A stretch of 49,935 nt of DNA from Cytophagales bacterium (GCA_024742395.1 JANSYO010000028.1:1-49935), one strand, 5' to 3'; counted from the stretch's first letter, positions 15,829 through 24,305 are shown. Translations and numbers: made by a program. Notes: generated from the sequence alone by a model not told the origin.

Positions 15829-15857
15829 AAAGACCCTTCGCAATGCGAAAGGCCTTT
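15829..15857 (-). terminator. Intrinsic terminator upstream of the moron
   Basis: Minus strand AAAGGCCTTTCGC / GCGAAGGGTCTTT with loop ATT and two G·U pairs, then seven Ts. The 29-bp hairpin is identical to the one at 29064-29092. It ends the portal-connector transcript. Confidence 0.8.
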
Positions 15858-15890
15858 CATAATTCAACCTTAACCTATTATTCGTATGAA

Positions 15891-16874
15891 TCACTTAAAA
15901 CTTCCAAAAAACTTCGATGCATGAGTTTCTTTATTCACAAAGGGCTTTGATTTGTGGCTCTCAGGAGCTTCATATCCAAATAGCTCGGCATTTGCCTGGA
16001 TAAAACTATTCATCCTTGACAGCCGCTTATCAGCCTGCTCATTCAGGTCATCTTTCAGCTGCTTTAGTCTGCTTTCGCTCAGCTGCAGGTAGCCTTTACT
16101 CATATTGGCTGTAGTATTATCAAAAGCACTAAGCTTTCCATCTTTCGTAAGATGAACCACCATCTGAGATAGTCCAGCGGCCAGAGCCCTACGGCTCACT
16201 ATCACTTGCACATAATCATGCAAAAGTGTCTGCCACAGACTTTTTTGCTCCGCATCATTCCCGAAGTTACGGCTTTTAAGCTTCGCAAAGGCCGTTTCGG
16301 GAATCACCTCAGCCAGATCAAACTCCACCAGCTCTATAGATGGCAGTAATCTCAGAAATACCAGGCGGCTACCCTCTATAATTTTCATTTCACCAGCTGT
16401 CCTCACAAAATGCTCAGTAAACTTCGTATAGCCATCAGAATCCTTCCAAAGCGTAAAGAGTGTATCATTCGCTTCCAGAAAGGCCAGCAGATCTTCCACA
16501 GCTTCCAGTCCTTTCCATAAAAAACTATCAGAAAGCTCTCGCTTATCTTCAGCTGAGGCTTGCTTTTCCCTATCCACAGAGTACGTAATGCTGTCACCAT
16601 CTATACTCACCTTTGCCTGAGGCATATATAAATGCATTCCCAGCAGAGCGGCACTCTTTTTCACCAGACTTATCAGTTCTTCGTGCTTGGCCAGCTCTGC
16701 CGGCACCTCCGTATCCGGTGCCACACTTTCATCATACTGCACCCTGCTCAGGTAAGGCAGTATATACTTACGCAAAGCAGAATCTATATCTGCCTTAAGA
16801 AATTCAAGGGCAAAACCCGTGTTCACAGGAATATATTCCTGCAGTTCCTCATTATTTTGAAAAAGCTCTATCAT
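15891..16874 (-). CDS. Head-tail connector region protein
   Basis: 327 residues, almost all helical, soluble. It resembles proteins found after the portal in Bacteroidota phages (the DUF6712-like group, from memory). It overlaps the portal gene by four bases (ATGA), so the two are co-translated. A connector or head-completion role is inferred from position. Confidence 0.65.
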   Translation of the reverse strand: MIELFQNNEELQEYIPVNTGFALEFLKADIDSALRKYILPYLSRVQYDESVAPDTEVPAELAKHEELISLVKKSAALLGMHLYMPQAKVSIDGDSITYSVDREKQASAEDKRELSDSFLWKGLEAVEDLLAFLEANDTLFTLWKDSDGYTKFTEHFVRTAGEMKIIEGSRLVFLRLLPSIELVEFDLAEVIPETAFAKLKSRNFGNDAEQKSLWQTLLHDYVQVIVSRRALAAGLSQMVVHLTKDGKLSAFDNTTANMSKGYLQLSESRLKQLKDDLNEQADKRLSRMNSFIQANAELFGYEAPESHKSKPFVNKETHASKFFGSFK

Positions 16875-18235
16875 TTCTCTTCCAGTTTTGTTGATCGTGC
16901 ATCAGGTGTCACATCATTCAGTGTTTGCAGATAAGGCGTTACCATCTTAAGCTTCACTTTTTCGCCATTCGGCCCGGTGATTCCATTGTATTGTATCACC
17001 CAGTTATACACAGATAAGATATGATTCACATGCCGTTGAGCTGTGGCCATACGTATATTAAAACTCTCACGCTTATCAGAGCCAGATCCACCACCCATTT
17101 TGCTTCCACCAGTCGAGCCTTGCAAGGATGGATCTATCCCTACAGCCTTTTGTATGTGCTTTTCAGCCTCCTGAGAGAGCGAGAGCAACTTCTCATCAAA
17201 AGTATCTCCCTTCATCTCGTTCACCGTCCAGTCGCTGTACTCCTTGCTTATTACAGCGTCTATCCGCTTTGTTGAGATAATATTATTTCCGCTATTTTCA
17301 GGACCATGCAGCATTTTATGAAAATGCTCCAGCTCTTCTAGCATAATAGTGTTCACCTCTTCCGGAGTAGCAGCATCCCATCGGTCACCATACTTCTTAG
17401 CCATATATTCACTGTCGATCTCTATATGGTATTTGGGGTTCATCTGATTAGTCAGGAGGTAATCAAATGTCTTCGTCACCTTTGCCGCTATATCTAGCCA
17501 TCGGCCTGTCTTTGCAGAGTAGGCAGGTGTAAGCGGGTAATAAGTCCGCCAGCCGGCCAGAGGCACCCGGTAGGTATATTTCAACGGACCTTTCTCGGCT
17601 TTTACTTGAGCCGCTGTGTCTATGAGCGGGTCCAGCACCCAGAGCGGAGCAACGGTCTTGTCATCAATACTGCTCACTCTGTCCCAGTTTCGGCTGAAGA
17701 ACGCTTTCAGCACATAGCCGTTTTCTTCCTGTTTTGCCAGGCGATAATGAGCTGCAGGCAGGGCATTTATGCCTATTACTTTCTTTCTGTCTTCAGCAAG
17801 AATAAGCTCAGGCACTGGCATTCTGTGCTTCACATAGTCACTGATAATCTGCTCAAAAGCAAACATGCCCATCGGGCAGTAAAGCAGATCTTCCAGTTCT
17901 GCAGAAACAAAACGCTTAAAAGTGGCCTTTCCTTCCTCATCAATGCTCTCGTAGCCATATTCCAGGCCACCGGCATAAATGCGGTCAATCTCCTTTTCAA
18001 TTGCATCTCTCAGGGTGTCATTTTTCTCAATCTCCAGCTCCCATTCATTCGGGAAATAGTTGTTATCACCCCAGAAAGCAAATTTCTCAGAAAAGCTCAT
18101 ATCAGGCTTTTCTACGCTTTGCGTAGGCCTTTGCTTCTTAGAGCTACGTAAGGTTACCACCGCCTGTGTCTGTGGCATAGCGTAGCTGTAGCCGCTGGCA
18201 ATCACCTGAATGTTATTCAACTTTTTTCCCATCAA
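16871..18235 (-). CDS. Phage portal protein
   Basis: 454 residues. Portal-like layout: N-terminal Ala/Ser-rich lead, FWGDNNYFPNEW motif at about 55, a clip-region of mixed strands, then the long-helix region DTFDEKLLSLSQEAEKHIQKAVGI. This is followed by a Gly/Ser-rich loop (GSTGGSKMGGGSGSDKRESF) and a helix RMATAQRHVNHILSVYNW. These are typical of Bacteroidota phage portals. The portal dodecamer is the DNA entry vertex and docks the terminase. It overlaps the genes on both sides. Confidence 0.85.
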   Translation of the reverse strand: MMGKKLNNIQVIASGYSYAMPQTQAVVTLRSSKKQRPTQSVEKPDMSFSEKFAFWGDNNYFPNEWELEIEKNDTLRDAIEKEIDRIYAGGLEYGYESIDEEGKATFKRFVSAELEDLLYCPMGMFAFEQIISDYVKHRMPVPELILAEDRKKVIGINALPAAHYRLAKQEENGYVLKAFFSRNWDRVSSIDDKTVAPLWVLDPLIDTAAQVKAEKGPLKYTYRVPLAGWRTYYPLTPAYSAKTGRWLDIAAKVTKTFDYLLTNQMNPKYHIEIDSEYMAKKYGDRWDAATPEEVNTIMLEELEHFHKMLHGPENSGNNIISTKRIDAVISKEYSDWTVNEMKGDTFDEKLLSLSQEAEKHIQKAVGIDPSLQGSTGGSKMGGGSGSDKRESFNIRMATAQRHVNHILSVYNWVIQYNGITGPNGEKVKLKMVTPYLQTLNDVTPDARSTKLEEK

Positions 18236-18587
18236 TAAAAAAGATTAGTCGGTAATGTACCTTAATAATTTGCCCGGTCTTTATCAGCTTTCCTGTTATT
18301 TCATCCTTGGCAAAAAGAGCAATATTCGTCGTTTGATTCTTCCAGTGATTCGGGTCTTTAGCCAGGGCATTCTCTGTGAGCTTAGGAGTAGCCTCACTTG
18401 TTTGATAAGCAGAGTTTCTTTTCAGATTGCTGTTCTTCACAGCATAGTCAGCTTTAACCCATTGGCCACCGGTACCATTAGCTCTGTCAGCAGTCAGAAA
18501 GATAATAGAGAAAGGAATCGGCTTTCCATTTTCAGAAAACCGGTTCATCAGATATCGCAGCTCGGTATAAGATACAGTTTCAATCAC
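18213..18587 (-). CDS. Phage protein of unknown function preceding the portal
   Basis: 124 residues, soluble. It starts with GTG at 18587, three bases after copy D of the bipartite element; no in-frame ATG lies near. It overlaps the portal gene by 23 bases. Positions relative to the portal suggest a head-assembly factor, but nothing in the sequence (a central NPHWKNQTTNIALFAKDE segment) is diagnostic. Confidence 0.65.
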   Translation of the reverse strand: MIETVSYTELRYLMNRFSENGKPIPFSIIFLTADRANGTGGQWVKADYAVKNSNLKRNSAYQTSEATPKLTENALAKDPNHWKNQTTNIALFAKDEITGKLIKTGQIIKVHYRLIFFIDGKKVE

Positions 18588-18590
18588 ATT

Positions 18591-18625
18591 CGAATTTGCA
18601 CTGAATATTCACAAGCAGAAAGGAC
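18591..18625 (-). promoter_or_regulatory. Bipartite late element, copy D
   Basis: Minus strand GTCCTTTCTG (18625-18616), 15 nt, TGCAAATTCG (18600-18591), then AAT and the GTG at 18587. Second box identical to copy A. Confidence 0.75.
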
Positions 18626-18777
18626 AAAAAGAAGAGAGAGTGCCTGCAGTATAGCAAACCGGAATGCGAGCACAAGGGTAGAGTGAAAGAACGCAGAGAA
18701 AGAAGGAAGCCCTTTTGCGAGCATTCCGAACGCGGGCACAGTTTTCCACCTTCGTGAAAAACTGCTATTAAAGTATA
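18626..18777. other. Non-coding spacer with inverted repeats
   Basis: Contains GGAATGCGAGC near 18662 and GCGAGCATTCC near 18716, which are related by inverted arms, and a second hairpin GCAGTTTTCCACC/GTGAAAAACTGC near 18737-18764. The latter lies just past the end of the gene at 18778 and may be its terminator. No reading frame is convincing. Confidence 0.45.
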
Positions 18778-19161
18778 TTAAGAACCTTTTAACGCATGAT
18801 TAGCAGTGACAAATTTTAACTGCCTAATCTTTTCAAGCTGCAGCCGTAGCCGTTTCTCTAACAGTTCGGCAGACCTCACAGCCTTTAACTTTTTCGGGCA
18901 ATACGACTTATCAAAATGCTCCATTAAAAGCGGTTTGATTTCGTATATTCTAACAAAAGGAATCACAGAGCCAATAATATAAAATTCAAAAACCTTTGCA
19001 GAGTACAAGCAATACACAATTTCAAAAGCATGATCATTGTCAGACCAGACAGAAAAACAATTAGCAATTGGTTCTTTTAGCGGTCTGCCTGCGTGGTTGC
19101 CATGGCTTTGAATATAAAAATCAGCTTTATGTTCTCCGTTATACCTCATTAGCTTAAACAT
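18778..19161 (-). CDS. Small phage protein, DUF6943-like
   Basis: 127 residues. The N-terminal signature NHAGRPLKEPIANCFSVW resembles a Bacteroidota accessory family I remember as DUF6943; this is recall, not a search. The C-terminus is basic and helical. It overlaps the SymE-like gene by 13 bases, a pairing that occurs in mobile elements of this phylum. Confidence 0.55.
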   Translation of the reverse strand: MFKLMRYNGEHKADFYIQSHGNHAGRPLKEPIANCFSVWSDNDHAFEIVYCLYSAKVFEFYIIGSVIPFVRIYEIKPLLMEHFDKSYCPKKLKAVRSAELLEKRLRLQLEKIRQLKFVTANHALKGS

Positions 19162-19337
19162 CTGCTAATTACAATATGCCCGGGGCTAGAAATTACCTGC
19201 ACCTTATCCCCAAAATCAAAACCCGCAATTCTCACTAAGTCACCGTCTACGGTAATTTTAGGGTGTACGCTTGTTTCCTTACATTTCGGGCATTCTACTA
19301 TATCGCCATGCACTTTTTTTTCGGCTGTATTTTGCAT
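19149..19337 (-). CDS. Small SymE-like / AbrB-fold protein
   Basis: 62 residues. After a single CPKC knuckle, residues about 27-58 read KITVDGDLVRIAGFDFGDKVQV followed by GHIVISR. This matches the strand-loop pattern of SymE-type toxins and related swapped-hairpin AbrB-like proteins (GF.fGDKV.V...G.IvI). It could be a toxin, a nucleic-acid-binding protein or a regulator. The 18-bp repeat TGACAAAGCTTAATTAAG (19358-19375) lies just upstream. Confidence 0.55.
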   Translation of the reverse strand: MQNTAEKKVHGDIVECPKCKETSVHPKITVDGDLVRIAGFDFGDKVQVISSPGHIVISRCLS

Positions 19338-19357
19338 AATTTTATCATCGTTAAGTT

Positions 19358-19375
19358 TGACAAAGCTTAATTAAG
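19358..19375. repeat. 18-bp repeat, copy 1
   Basis: TGACAAAGCTTAATTAAG is identical to 24316-24333. Both copies lie upstream of minus-strand genes (19337 and 24271). On the minus strand it contains CTTTGTCA and may supply a -33 TTTG. Confidence 0.7.
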
Positions 19376-19380
19376 TTTTG

Positions 19381-19411
19381 AACCCCGAAGCATTACGAGT
19401 GCAACGGGGTT
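19381..19411. terminator. Hairpin between 19421 and 19337 genes
   Basis: AACCCCG and CGGGGTT form a perfect stem with a second inner stem GCA/TGC. The T run follows on the plus strand only, so on the minus strand it would act as an RNA-processing or stability hairpin rather than a textbook terminator. Confidence 0.5.
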
Positions 19412-19420
19412 CTTTTTTAT

Positions 19421-19783
19421 TTAGAGGGTCATTTCCAAAAGTTCCTTTTCCATTTTGTCTTTTTGATCCTCACCAATAACCAAAGCTTCATCAATAAACT
19501 TTGTAATCATCTGCAGGTTTTTAAATTCAATTCGCTCGCCGTCCTCATTCGCAATGACCAAGGTCAAGGCAGAGCCGTCTAAATTGTTTTTAAAGTCCTT
19601 CACATGCTCAAAACGCTGAACGAATGAGTTATAAAAACTAACCTTTGAATTAGTCTCTCTCAATGCGTCCAATACATCAGATACAGTTTTGATTTTAATT
19701 GCCTTTTCTGCCTTTGTAGGAGTTGCAGAAGTTTCAGTTTTAGCCACAGTAGAGCCTGCAGCACTTTTCGTGTTGTTTGACAT
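19421..19783 (-). CDS. Small phage protein of unknown function
   Basis: 120 residues. The first 35 are Ser/Thr/Ala/Lys-rich and probably disordered; the remainder (VSDVLDALRETNSKVSFYNSFVQ...) is a compact alpha/beta domain that ends in an acidic helix. It stands alone, between a 324-bp non-coding stretch and the hairpin at 19381-19411. No family recognised. Confidence 0.65.
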   Translation of the reverse strand: MSNNTKSAAGSTVAKTETSATPTKAEKAIKIKTVSDVLDALRETNSKVSFYNSFVQRFEHVKDFKNNLDGSALTLVIANEDGERIEFKNLQMITKFIDEALVIGEDQKDKMEKELLEMTL

Positions 19784-20107
19784 GATAATTAAGTTTTAAA
19801 TGTTAAAAAATATCAGGATTCGGACAGTTACGAGCTGTTTTTTACTCCGTTTCCTTATATAAATATAGCTAAAAACCCTTAATAATCAATCAATTATGAC
19901 AAATATTTTAACATAAAAACCTAACATTCAGCACCTTAACAGGATTTGAGAAAATCCTGCAAAAAGCTTCGCTAAATACACGACGTCGCACGCCCTATTG
20001 CTTAACGGCGAACGCCACAGAAAACAGCGATATGTGATTTCATACTAAATAGAATAAGGAGCGAATGTGCCCCTTATGTATATACCTCGACGATAGGAGA
20101 GCTCCTT
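19784..20107. other. 324-bp non-coding region after the large terminase
   Basis: AT-rich near the gene at 19783 and mixed elsewhere. CAGGATT/AATCCTG near 19939-19958 can form a short hairpin, followed by GCAAAAAGC. I find no convincing frame. It must hold the promoter of 19421-19783 and the end of the terminase transcript. Confidence 0.5.
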
Positions 20108-21754
20108 TTATCCTGATACCATTACGCTGTGTGTGGACTTTACAGAATCCTTTCTTGTTATGTATTGGATGAATGTATCAGGACCCTCGGTTGCATGTGT
20201 GGCATCTCGGGGTAGAATAAGAGAGTTGGTGGATTCAGAAGACTTATCTTTCTTGATTTGAGTGCCCATTCGCCCGTCTACCATCCTCACACCTGCATCC
20301 TTACAGCATTCATACCACTGATCGCAGTTCTGTTGATTGAATAAGAATCGCCATTTGGTTTTGTTGGTAAGGATATTATTCCACTCTTTCTGAACGGCAT
20401 CGTGTGAGATGGCTTGACCGACATATTCACCTCTAACTATACGATCTTTAGCCTTTAAGGCAGTTATAATCTCTTTTGCCCGTGATATCTTACCCCACTT
20501 CGCTCCTTCATTCAATGTGTTATTGTATATAAATACTACCTTTTTTAAACCAGATCCTTCATAATAATCATTGAACATCTTAACCACAGTGTGGTGGTCG
20601 GTAGGGGCCCCTGGGTAAGACTCGGCAAAGAAATAATTGATCTTAAGTATTTTACTTCCTTTGATCTGGAAGACATTCAAGCAGTTGTGTGATAGATTGC
20701 AGTCACCTACCAGGTACACAGTATTATTAGGATTAAAGTCTCTATCCCATCGCCAGTTTTGTTTTGCAGCTGCAGGAAGGCGATCAACGTAATCATAATT
20801 TATGGCATTATCGTAGCCGTGACGATCTTTAGATAGAGCAGAATAAAAGCAGGAGTCAACTTCTTCCTGTTCTATACCGAGAACGGAGATATCATAATCT
20901 ACTTCAGTAAGATTATGACGCATTTGCTTTATAGTATTAACACCTAAGACGTGGATATTATCTAGCGTAGAAGCTTTCCCTACATATGTAAGATCTTTCC
21001 TCATTTCATATAGTGAGTTGTCTATTTCCCTTTCCTGACGTTTGCCCAATTTAGGCTTACCTGTGAGCTTTAACGACATTAGGCTAATGATGTCTTTGAC
21101 CGTATTTAGATCCATTTTTTTCTTATAGCTCAGAATCCATCTTTCTTCAGGTCGTTTTGGAAGATCTGATTCAATCAAGAAACTTCCATGCTCGATGTGG
21201 TCCTGAAAAGTACCTATCACTTCAGAGGTTATAGGGTCAATAATAGGATTACTTCTTCCGCCTCTGAGTGTCGGAATCAAATCATCACGGACTATCGAAG
21301 CTTTACATTTTCTTCCTTCGCATATTGCCCCGTAATCAAAAGACTTGGAATTAACCAATGCTTGCCGATCTAAGCTTACCAATTTAGTTGCAGAGCCATT
21401 AACCCAAAAAATGAAGTATTTTGGGTCATCTATAGCAATGAATGGTTCTGGTATGCCTAATTCCTTTGGAGGCCTTTCGTATTTCCAATAATGCTTTCCT
21501 TCTTTTAAACCAATATTCATCCATCCACTTTCCATTTCCGGAACTATAGTAGCCTTTAGGTGGGTATATGTTGGAGAACAAACAAAGCCCGTGGATCTAG
21601 GTAAGATCCTGGCTCTATTATATAGCCACATTGATGTTACACCAAATGTTTTACCTGTTGCTCTACCGTAAAGAACTATGGTGTTTTTCGCATTAATCAA
21701 GAAAGCTAGCAACTGTGGGATGTTGCGGTGAACTTTATTCAAATATTTCTTCAT
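20108..21754 (-). CDS. terL: Terminase large subunit (ATPase and nuclease)
   Basis: About 548 residues from ATG 21754 (MKKYLNK); the longer frame to 21880 overlaps the small-subunit gene by 146 bases and its extra residues look unnatural. Walker A is visible in LYGRATGKTF near residue 30. A phosphate-sensing region follows (SPTYTHLKATIVPEM), then the DYGAICEGRK segment (ATPase) and the RNase-H-like nuclease with GDCNLSHNCLNVFQ and a C-terminal DATHATEGPDTFIQY. It packages DNA through the portal. It overlaps the upstream gene by 20 bases. Confidence 0.9.
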   Translation of the reverse strand: MKKYLNKVHRNIPQLLAFLINAKNTIVLYGRATGKTFGVTSMWLYNRARILPRSTGFVCSPTYTHLKATIVPEMESGWMNIGLKEGKHYWKYERPPKELGIPEPFIAIDDPKYFIFWVNGSATKLVSLDRQALVNSKSFDYGAICEGRKCKASIVRDDLIPTLRGGRSNPIIDPITSEVIGTFQDHIEHGSFLIESDLPKRPEERWILSYKKKMDLNTVKDIISLMSLKLTGKPKLGKRQEREIDNSLYEMRKDLTYVGKASTLDNIHVLGVNTIKQMRHNLTEVDYDISVLGIEQEEVDSCFYSALSKDRHGYDNAINYDYVDRLPAAAKQNWRWDRDFNPNNTVYLVGDCNLSHNCLNVFQIKGSKILKINYFFAESYPGAPTDHHTVVKMFNDYYEGSGLKKVVFIYNNTLNEGAKWGKISRAKEIITALKAKDRIVRGEYVGQAISHDAVQKEWNNILTNKTKWRFLFNQQNCDQWYECCKDAGVRMVDGRMGTQIKKDKSSESTNSLILPRDATHATEGPDTFIQYITRKDSVKSTHSVMVSG

Positions 21755-22370
21755 AATCAATATCCTCAGCCTGTAGTTTTTGCTGTCTGTCTTTTCGCTT
21801 TTTGAAGTTGTCGATAATCTTCTTGTACTCTTTTGAATTGATATCAGGGATATCTTTAAAGAGTTCCGGATGAAAGCCAATCTCGATGTCTGGGAGGACT
21901 AAATCTTCCGGCCTAAGCTGCTGTGAATCGCCTAAGAAATCCTTAATAGCTTGAGCATAATTCTTATCACAACTAGATACGGTCTTCCAGTCTTGCGAAG
22001 CCACCGCGAGCGTTCTGGTTTGTTGTATTTGCTCCAGCAATATATCTACATGAAATTCTCTGGTAGACTCTCTGTATACCGTTGAAAATAGGCGTGGAGT
22101 GATATCTACCAATCGCCATGCTTTACGCTCTGGGATATCATGCTCATCTACGAGCTTGGTAACTACTTTAGCCCGGGAAGTATAACGAACGAAAAGTGTC
22201 CTGGTCAACCTCATGAGCATTAATGTCTCTTCGGCCTTTTCGGTCAGGAGAAAGCTTTTCTTATTAGAACTAATTAGTTCTAATAACTTCTCATCGGGTG
22301 TATGAGTAGTAATAATTTCAGGATCCGCTATTCGTTGAGCAGCTCCTCTATTTTTAGTCTGTTTAGCCAT
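21735..22370 (-). CDS. Probable terminase small subunit
   Basis: 211 residues, helical. The central helices (RAKVVTKLVDEHDIPERKAWRLVDI) look like a DNA-binding three-helix unit, and a coiled, acidic C-terminus would interact with TerL. It immediately precedes and overlaps terL. It also overlaps the gene at 22328 by 43 bases. Small terminases diverge strongly, so the call depends mainly on position. Confidence 0.7.
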   Translation of the reverse strand: MAKQTKNRGAAQRIADPEIITTHTPDEKLLELISSNKKSFLLTEKAEETLMLMRLTRTLFVRYTSRAKVVTKLVDEHDIPERKAWRLVDITPRLFSTVYRESTREFHVDILLEQIQQTRTLAVASQDWKTVSSCDKNYAQAIKDFLGDSQQLRPEDLVLPDIEIGFHPELFKDIPDINSKEYKKIIDNFKKRKDRQQKLQAEDIDYEEIFE

Positions 22371-22633
22371 TTCTCTACCATTTTTTGAGCTTCGCTACTC
22401 CCAGCTTTTGCTTGCTGTATTACTATTAATCTTACTGCAGCTTCAGTTATTAGCTGCCCCTGTCTCACCTGCAGTTCAAAGGTTTCCGGCGTAGAATCTA
22501 AGATTAGCTTTATTTCAGATGCATTAAATAGTAGTTCGCCTAATTGACTGGGTGTGTCGTAGGTTTTTACTAATTCTTCAGCATCATCGGGCCCCATTCC
22601 AGCATCTTCGCTTTTATTCATGTTCTTTGCCAT
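22328..22633 (-). CDS. Small helical phage protein next to the terminase
   Basis: 101 residues, entirely helical (ASEIKLILDSTPETFELQVRQGQLITEAAVRLIV). Overlaps both neighbours (43 and 20 bases), so it is translationally coupled into the terminase unit. It could be a second small-terminase component or a packaging accessory. No family recognised. Confidence 0.65.
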   Translation of the reverse strand: MAKNMNKSEDAGMGPDDAEELVKTYDTPSQLGELLFNASEIKLILDSTPETFELQVRQGQLITEAAVRLIVIQQAKAGSSEAQKMVEKWLNRLKIEELLNE

Positions 22634-23084
22634 TCATCCAATTTTCGTGAAACTGCACACTTTCCGGAGAGCATAAAATCGTGCCCACTTCCGTTCGTCT
22701 ATTTACTGTCCAATTTGCTGAACAGACAACTGAGATCTGCCAGTCTGCGTTAGTAATCAAAGTGACTTTTGCATGACATTTACTAAGCTCTACTTGATCA
22801 AACACTTGCTGAAGAAAGCCATAGGCTTTCGGGTTATGATGCGATATTTTTCTTTCAATAATTCCTGAAAGTGACAGTATTTTACCTGTTGATTTCAGTC
22901 GCTCCAGTACTCTTAATGGTTTTTCAGTAATTGCCCAGGTACTAAGCCTCACGTGAGCTGGCCCGGTCTTAAGTATCACCTTTTCTACGAGGTGATGCAA
23001 AGACCAGGCTCCATGGGTGACAAATTCAATCATCGTTCCCATCTCAAGCATATCAGGCAGTTTTGACAATTCTTCTTGAGTCAT
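22614..23084 (-). CDS. Phospholipase D-like protein
   Basis: About 156 residues from ATG 23084, which lies just beyond the upstream stop (23095). The layout is that of a half phospholipase-D nuclease unit: THGAWSLHHLVEKVI helix, strands with LRVLERL, then CHAKVTLITN (H-x-K) and VVCSANWTVNRRTEVGTI (S-N...E-G-G/T-like). Such PLD-like proteins occur near terminase genes in Bacteroidota phages. Without the second half it would need to dimerise to be active. Substrate (DNA or lipid) is unknown. Confidence 0.65.
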   Translation of the reverse strand: MTQEELSKLPDMLEMGTMIEFVTHGAWSLHHLVEKVILKTGPAHVRLSTWAITEKPLRVLERLKSTGKILSLSGIIERKISHHNPKAYGFLQQVFDQVELSKCHAKVTLITNADWQISVVCSANWTVNRRTEVGTILCSPESVQFHENWMNGKEHE

Positions 23085-23094
23085 CGTTTGCGAT

Positions 23095-23814
23095 TTAATC
23101 GACAATTTCTGTTTCCTCAGTCCGGCTATCGAGCTCGCTTGCTGAGGGGATGGTAAGTGTTTGATGGAAAAAAGCATCTTTTTTTTGTAGTGTGGATTTA
23201 ATAGCGAGAGAGGCATTAATTCTTTCAATTACCGCTTCCCGCTTCTTTATGTTGTGTAGGTACTTCTTGATGTATTTGTAATTATTCAGGAAGGTTTTAT
23301 TCAGGACATCAGTTGGCCAGGTATCATAATCCGTTTCATTTTGAACTTTCTCCGGAAGACGCTGATACTTGTCATAAAAGTTTGTCAACTCCCAGCAATC
23401 TCTGATACCGTCCCAGGCGTTCAGTATTTCATGTGCCAGCATATTAAGATCCAGACCTGATTCATTATCGGTCAGATAAGCATCTGAAAGTTTATCTCTA
23501 TTAACTCTGACTTGTGCATAAAGAGATTTCCTTTTGCTAATTGCTGATTTTATCTCAGCTGGAGCATCACTTGCTTCCGAGGGCAAAATGTCCTTTTTCT
23601 GGGCTACATATTCTTTTGCCAGCGGCTGCTGTTTGGCTGGCTCAGTCACTGAGAGCAGCCCCTTCATCTCAGCTTCTAGTTTAGCCGAGTTATAGGTGTC
23701 AGGTCCTTTTGAAAATAATATCTTCAGATAGGCACTTGAACCAAATCGACGATAAAGCTCTACACCTAAAGCATAGTCTTTATTCTTTAACCAGGATTGA
23801 ATTAATTCTAACAT
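23095..23814 (-). CDS. Phage protein of unknown function upstream of terminase genes
   Basis: 239 residues, helical. N-terminal ALGVELYRRFGSSAYLKILF, then a lysine/alanine-rich middle and a WDGIRDCWELTNFYDKYQRLP segment. It opens the packaging transcription unit; only 11 bases separate its ATG from the hairpin at 23826-23849. No family recognised. A structural or packaging role is inferred from position. Confidence 0.65.
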   Translation of the reverse strand: MLELIQSWLKNKDYALGVELYRRFGSSAYLKILFSKGPDTYNSAKLEAEMKGLLSVTEPAKQQPLAKEYVAQKKDILPSEASDAPAEIKSAISKRKSLYAQVRVNRDKLSDAYLTDNESGLDLNMLAHEILNAWDGIRDCWELTNFYDKYQRLPEKVQNETDYDTWPTDVLNKTFLNNYKYIKKYLHNIKKREAVIERINASLAIKSTLQKKDAFFHQTLTIPSASELDSRTEETEIVD

Positions 23815-23825
23815 CGCATTGAAAA

Positions 23826-23849
23826 AAAGGCGTTCATTTGAACGCCTTT
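23826..23849 (-). terminator. Intrinsic terminator before the packaging unit
   Basis: AAAGGCGTTCA and TGAACGCCTTT form a perfect 11-bp stem with a 2-nt loop and Ts on the minus side. It ends the transcript of the secreted gene at 23897-24271 only a few bases before the next start, so the promoter for 23814 must lie inside or upstream of it. Confidence 0.8.
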
Positions 23850-23896
23850 CTGGAATTAGGTGCCCTAAGGGCGTACTTCGGATTTGGGTATATTGT

Positions 23897-24271
23897 CTAT
23901 GCTTTCAGCTGCCTAAAGCCTACGTAATTTTTATTGGCTGGCAGTGGTTTACCTAGTTCTGTAGGTACATCATATTTTAACTTTTGTAGACACCAACTAA
24001 ATCTTTCCAACATTCCGGGAGAATGATCTGTCAGCTTAATTTCAGTAAAGTTAAAGGCTTTGAGGTCATCTTGAAGATTAGTCTCTGCAGAAGAATCTAT
24101 GATGACATAATCATGATCGGTTTGAAATGCCAAGCTGGCTATCCCTGCCAATTGATCATCTAAATGAAGAACGACTGAATGTTCCATGTCAAAAGACTTT
24201 TCTTTTGCTGGCAAACTGATTGCCGCTAAAAGGGCAAAACAGCTAAGCACAAGGGTTAAAAATGCTTTCAT
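23897..24271 (-). CDS. Secreted protein with signal peptide, unknown function
   Basis: 124 residues. Signal peptide MKAFLTLVLSCFALLAAISLPAK, probable cleavage after SLPA. The mature part is a small alpha/beta domain with a DSSAET loop and no cysteine pattern. It is an isolated unit inside the phage head region, with copy F of the bipartite element upstream and the terminator 23826-23849 downstream. Export from a head-module gene suggests a moron affecting the host envelope. Confidence 0.7.
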   Translation of the reverse strand: MKAFLTLVLSCFALLAAISLPAKEKSFDMEHSVVLHLDDQLAGIASLAFQTDHDYVIIDSSAETNLQDDLKAFNFTEIKLTDHSPGMLERFSWCLQKLKYDVPTELGKPLPANKNYVGFRQLKA

Positions 24272-24305
24272 GTGAGTGAAATTTTAGTTAGAAATAAATT
24301 GAACT

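Noticed and set aside
19784-20107. Small gene in the spacer after the large terminase
   Set aside because: No frame of useful length with a plausible start on either strand; only a short hairpin near 19939-19958.
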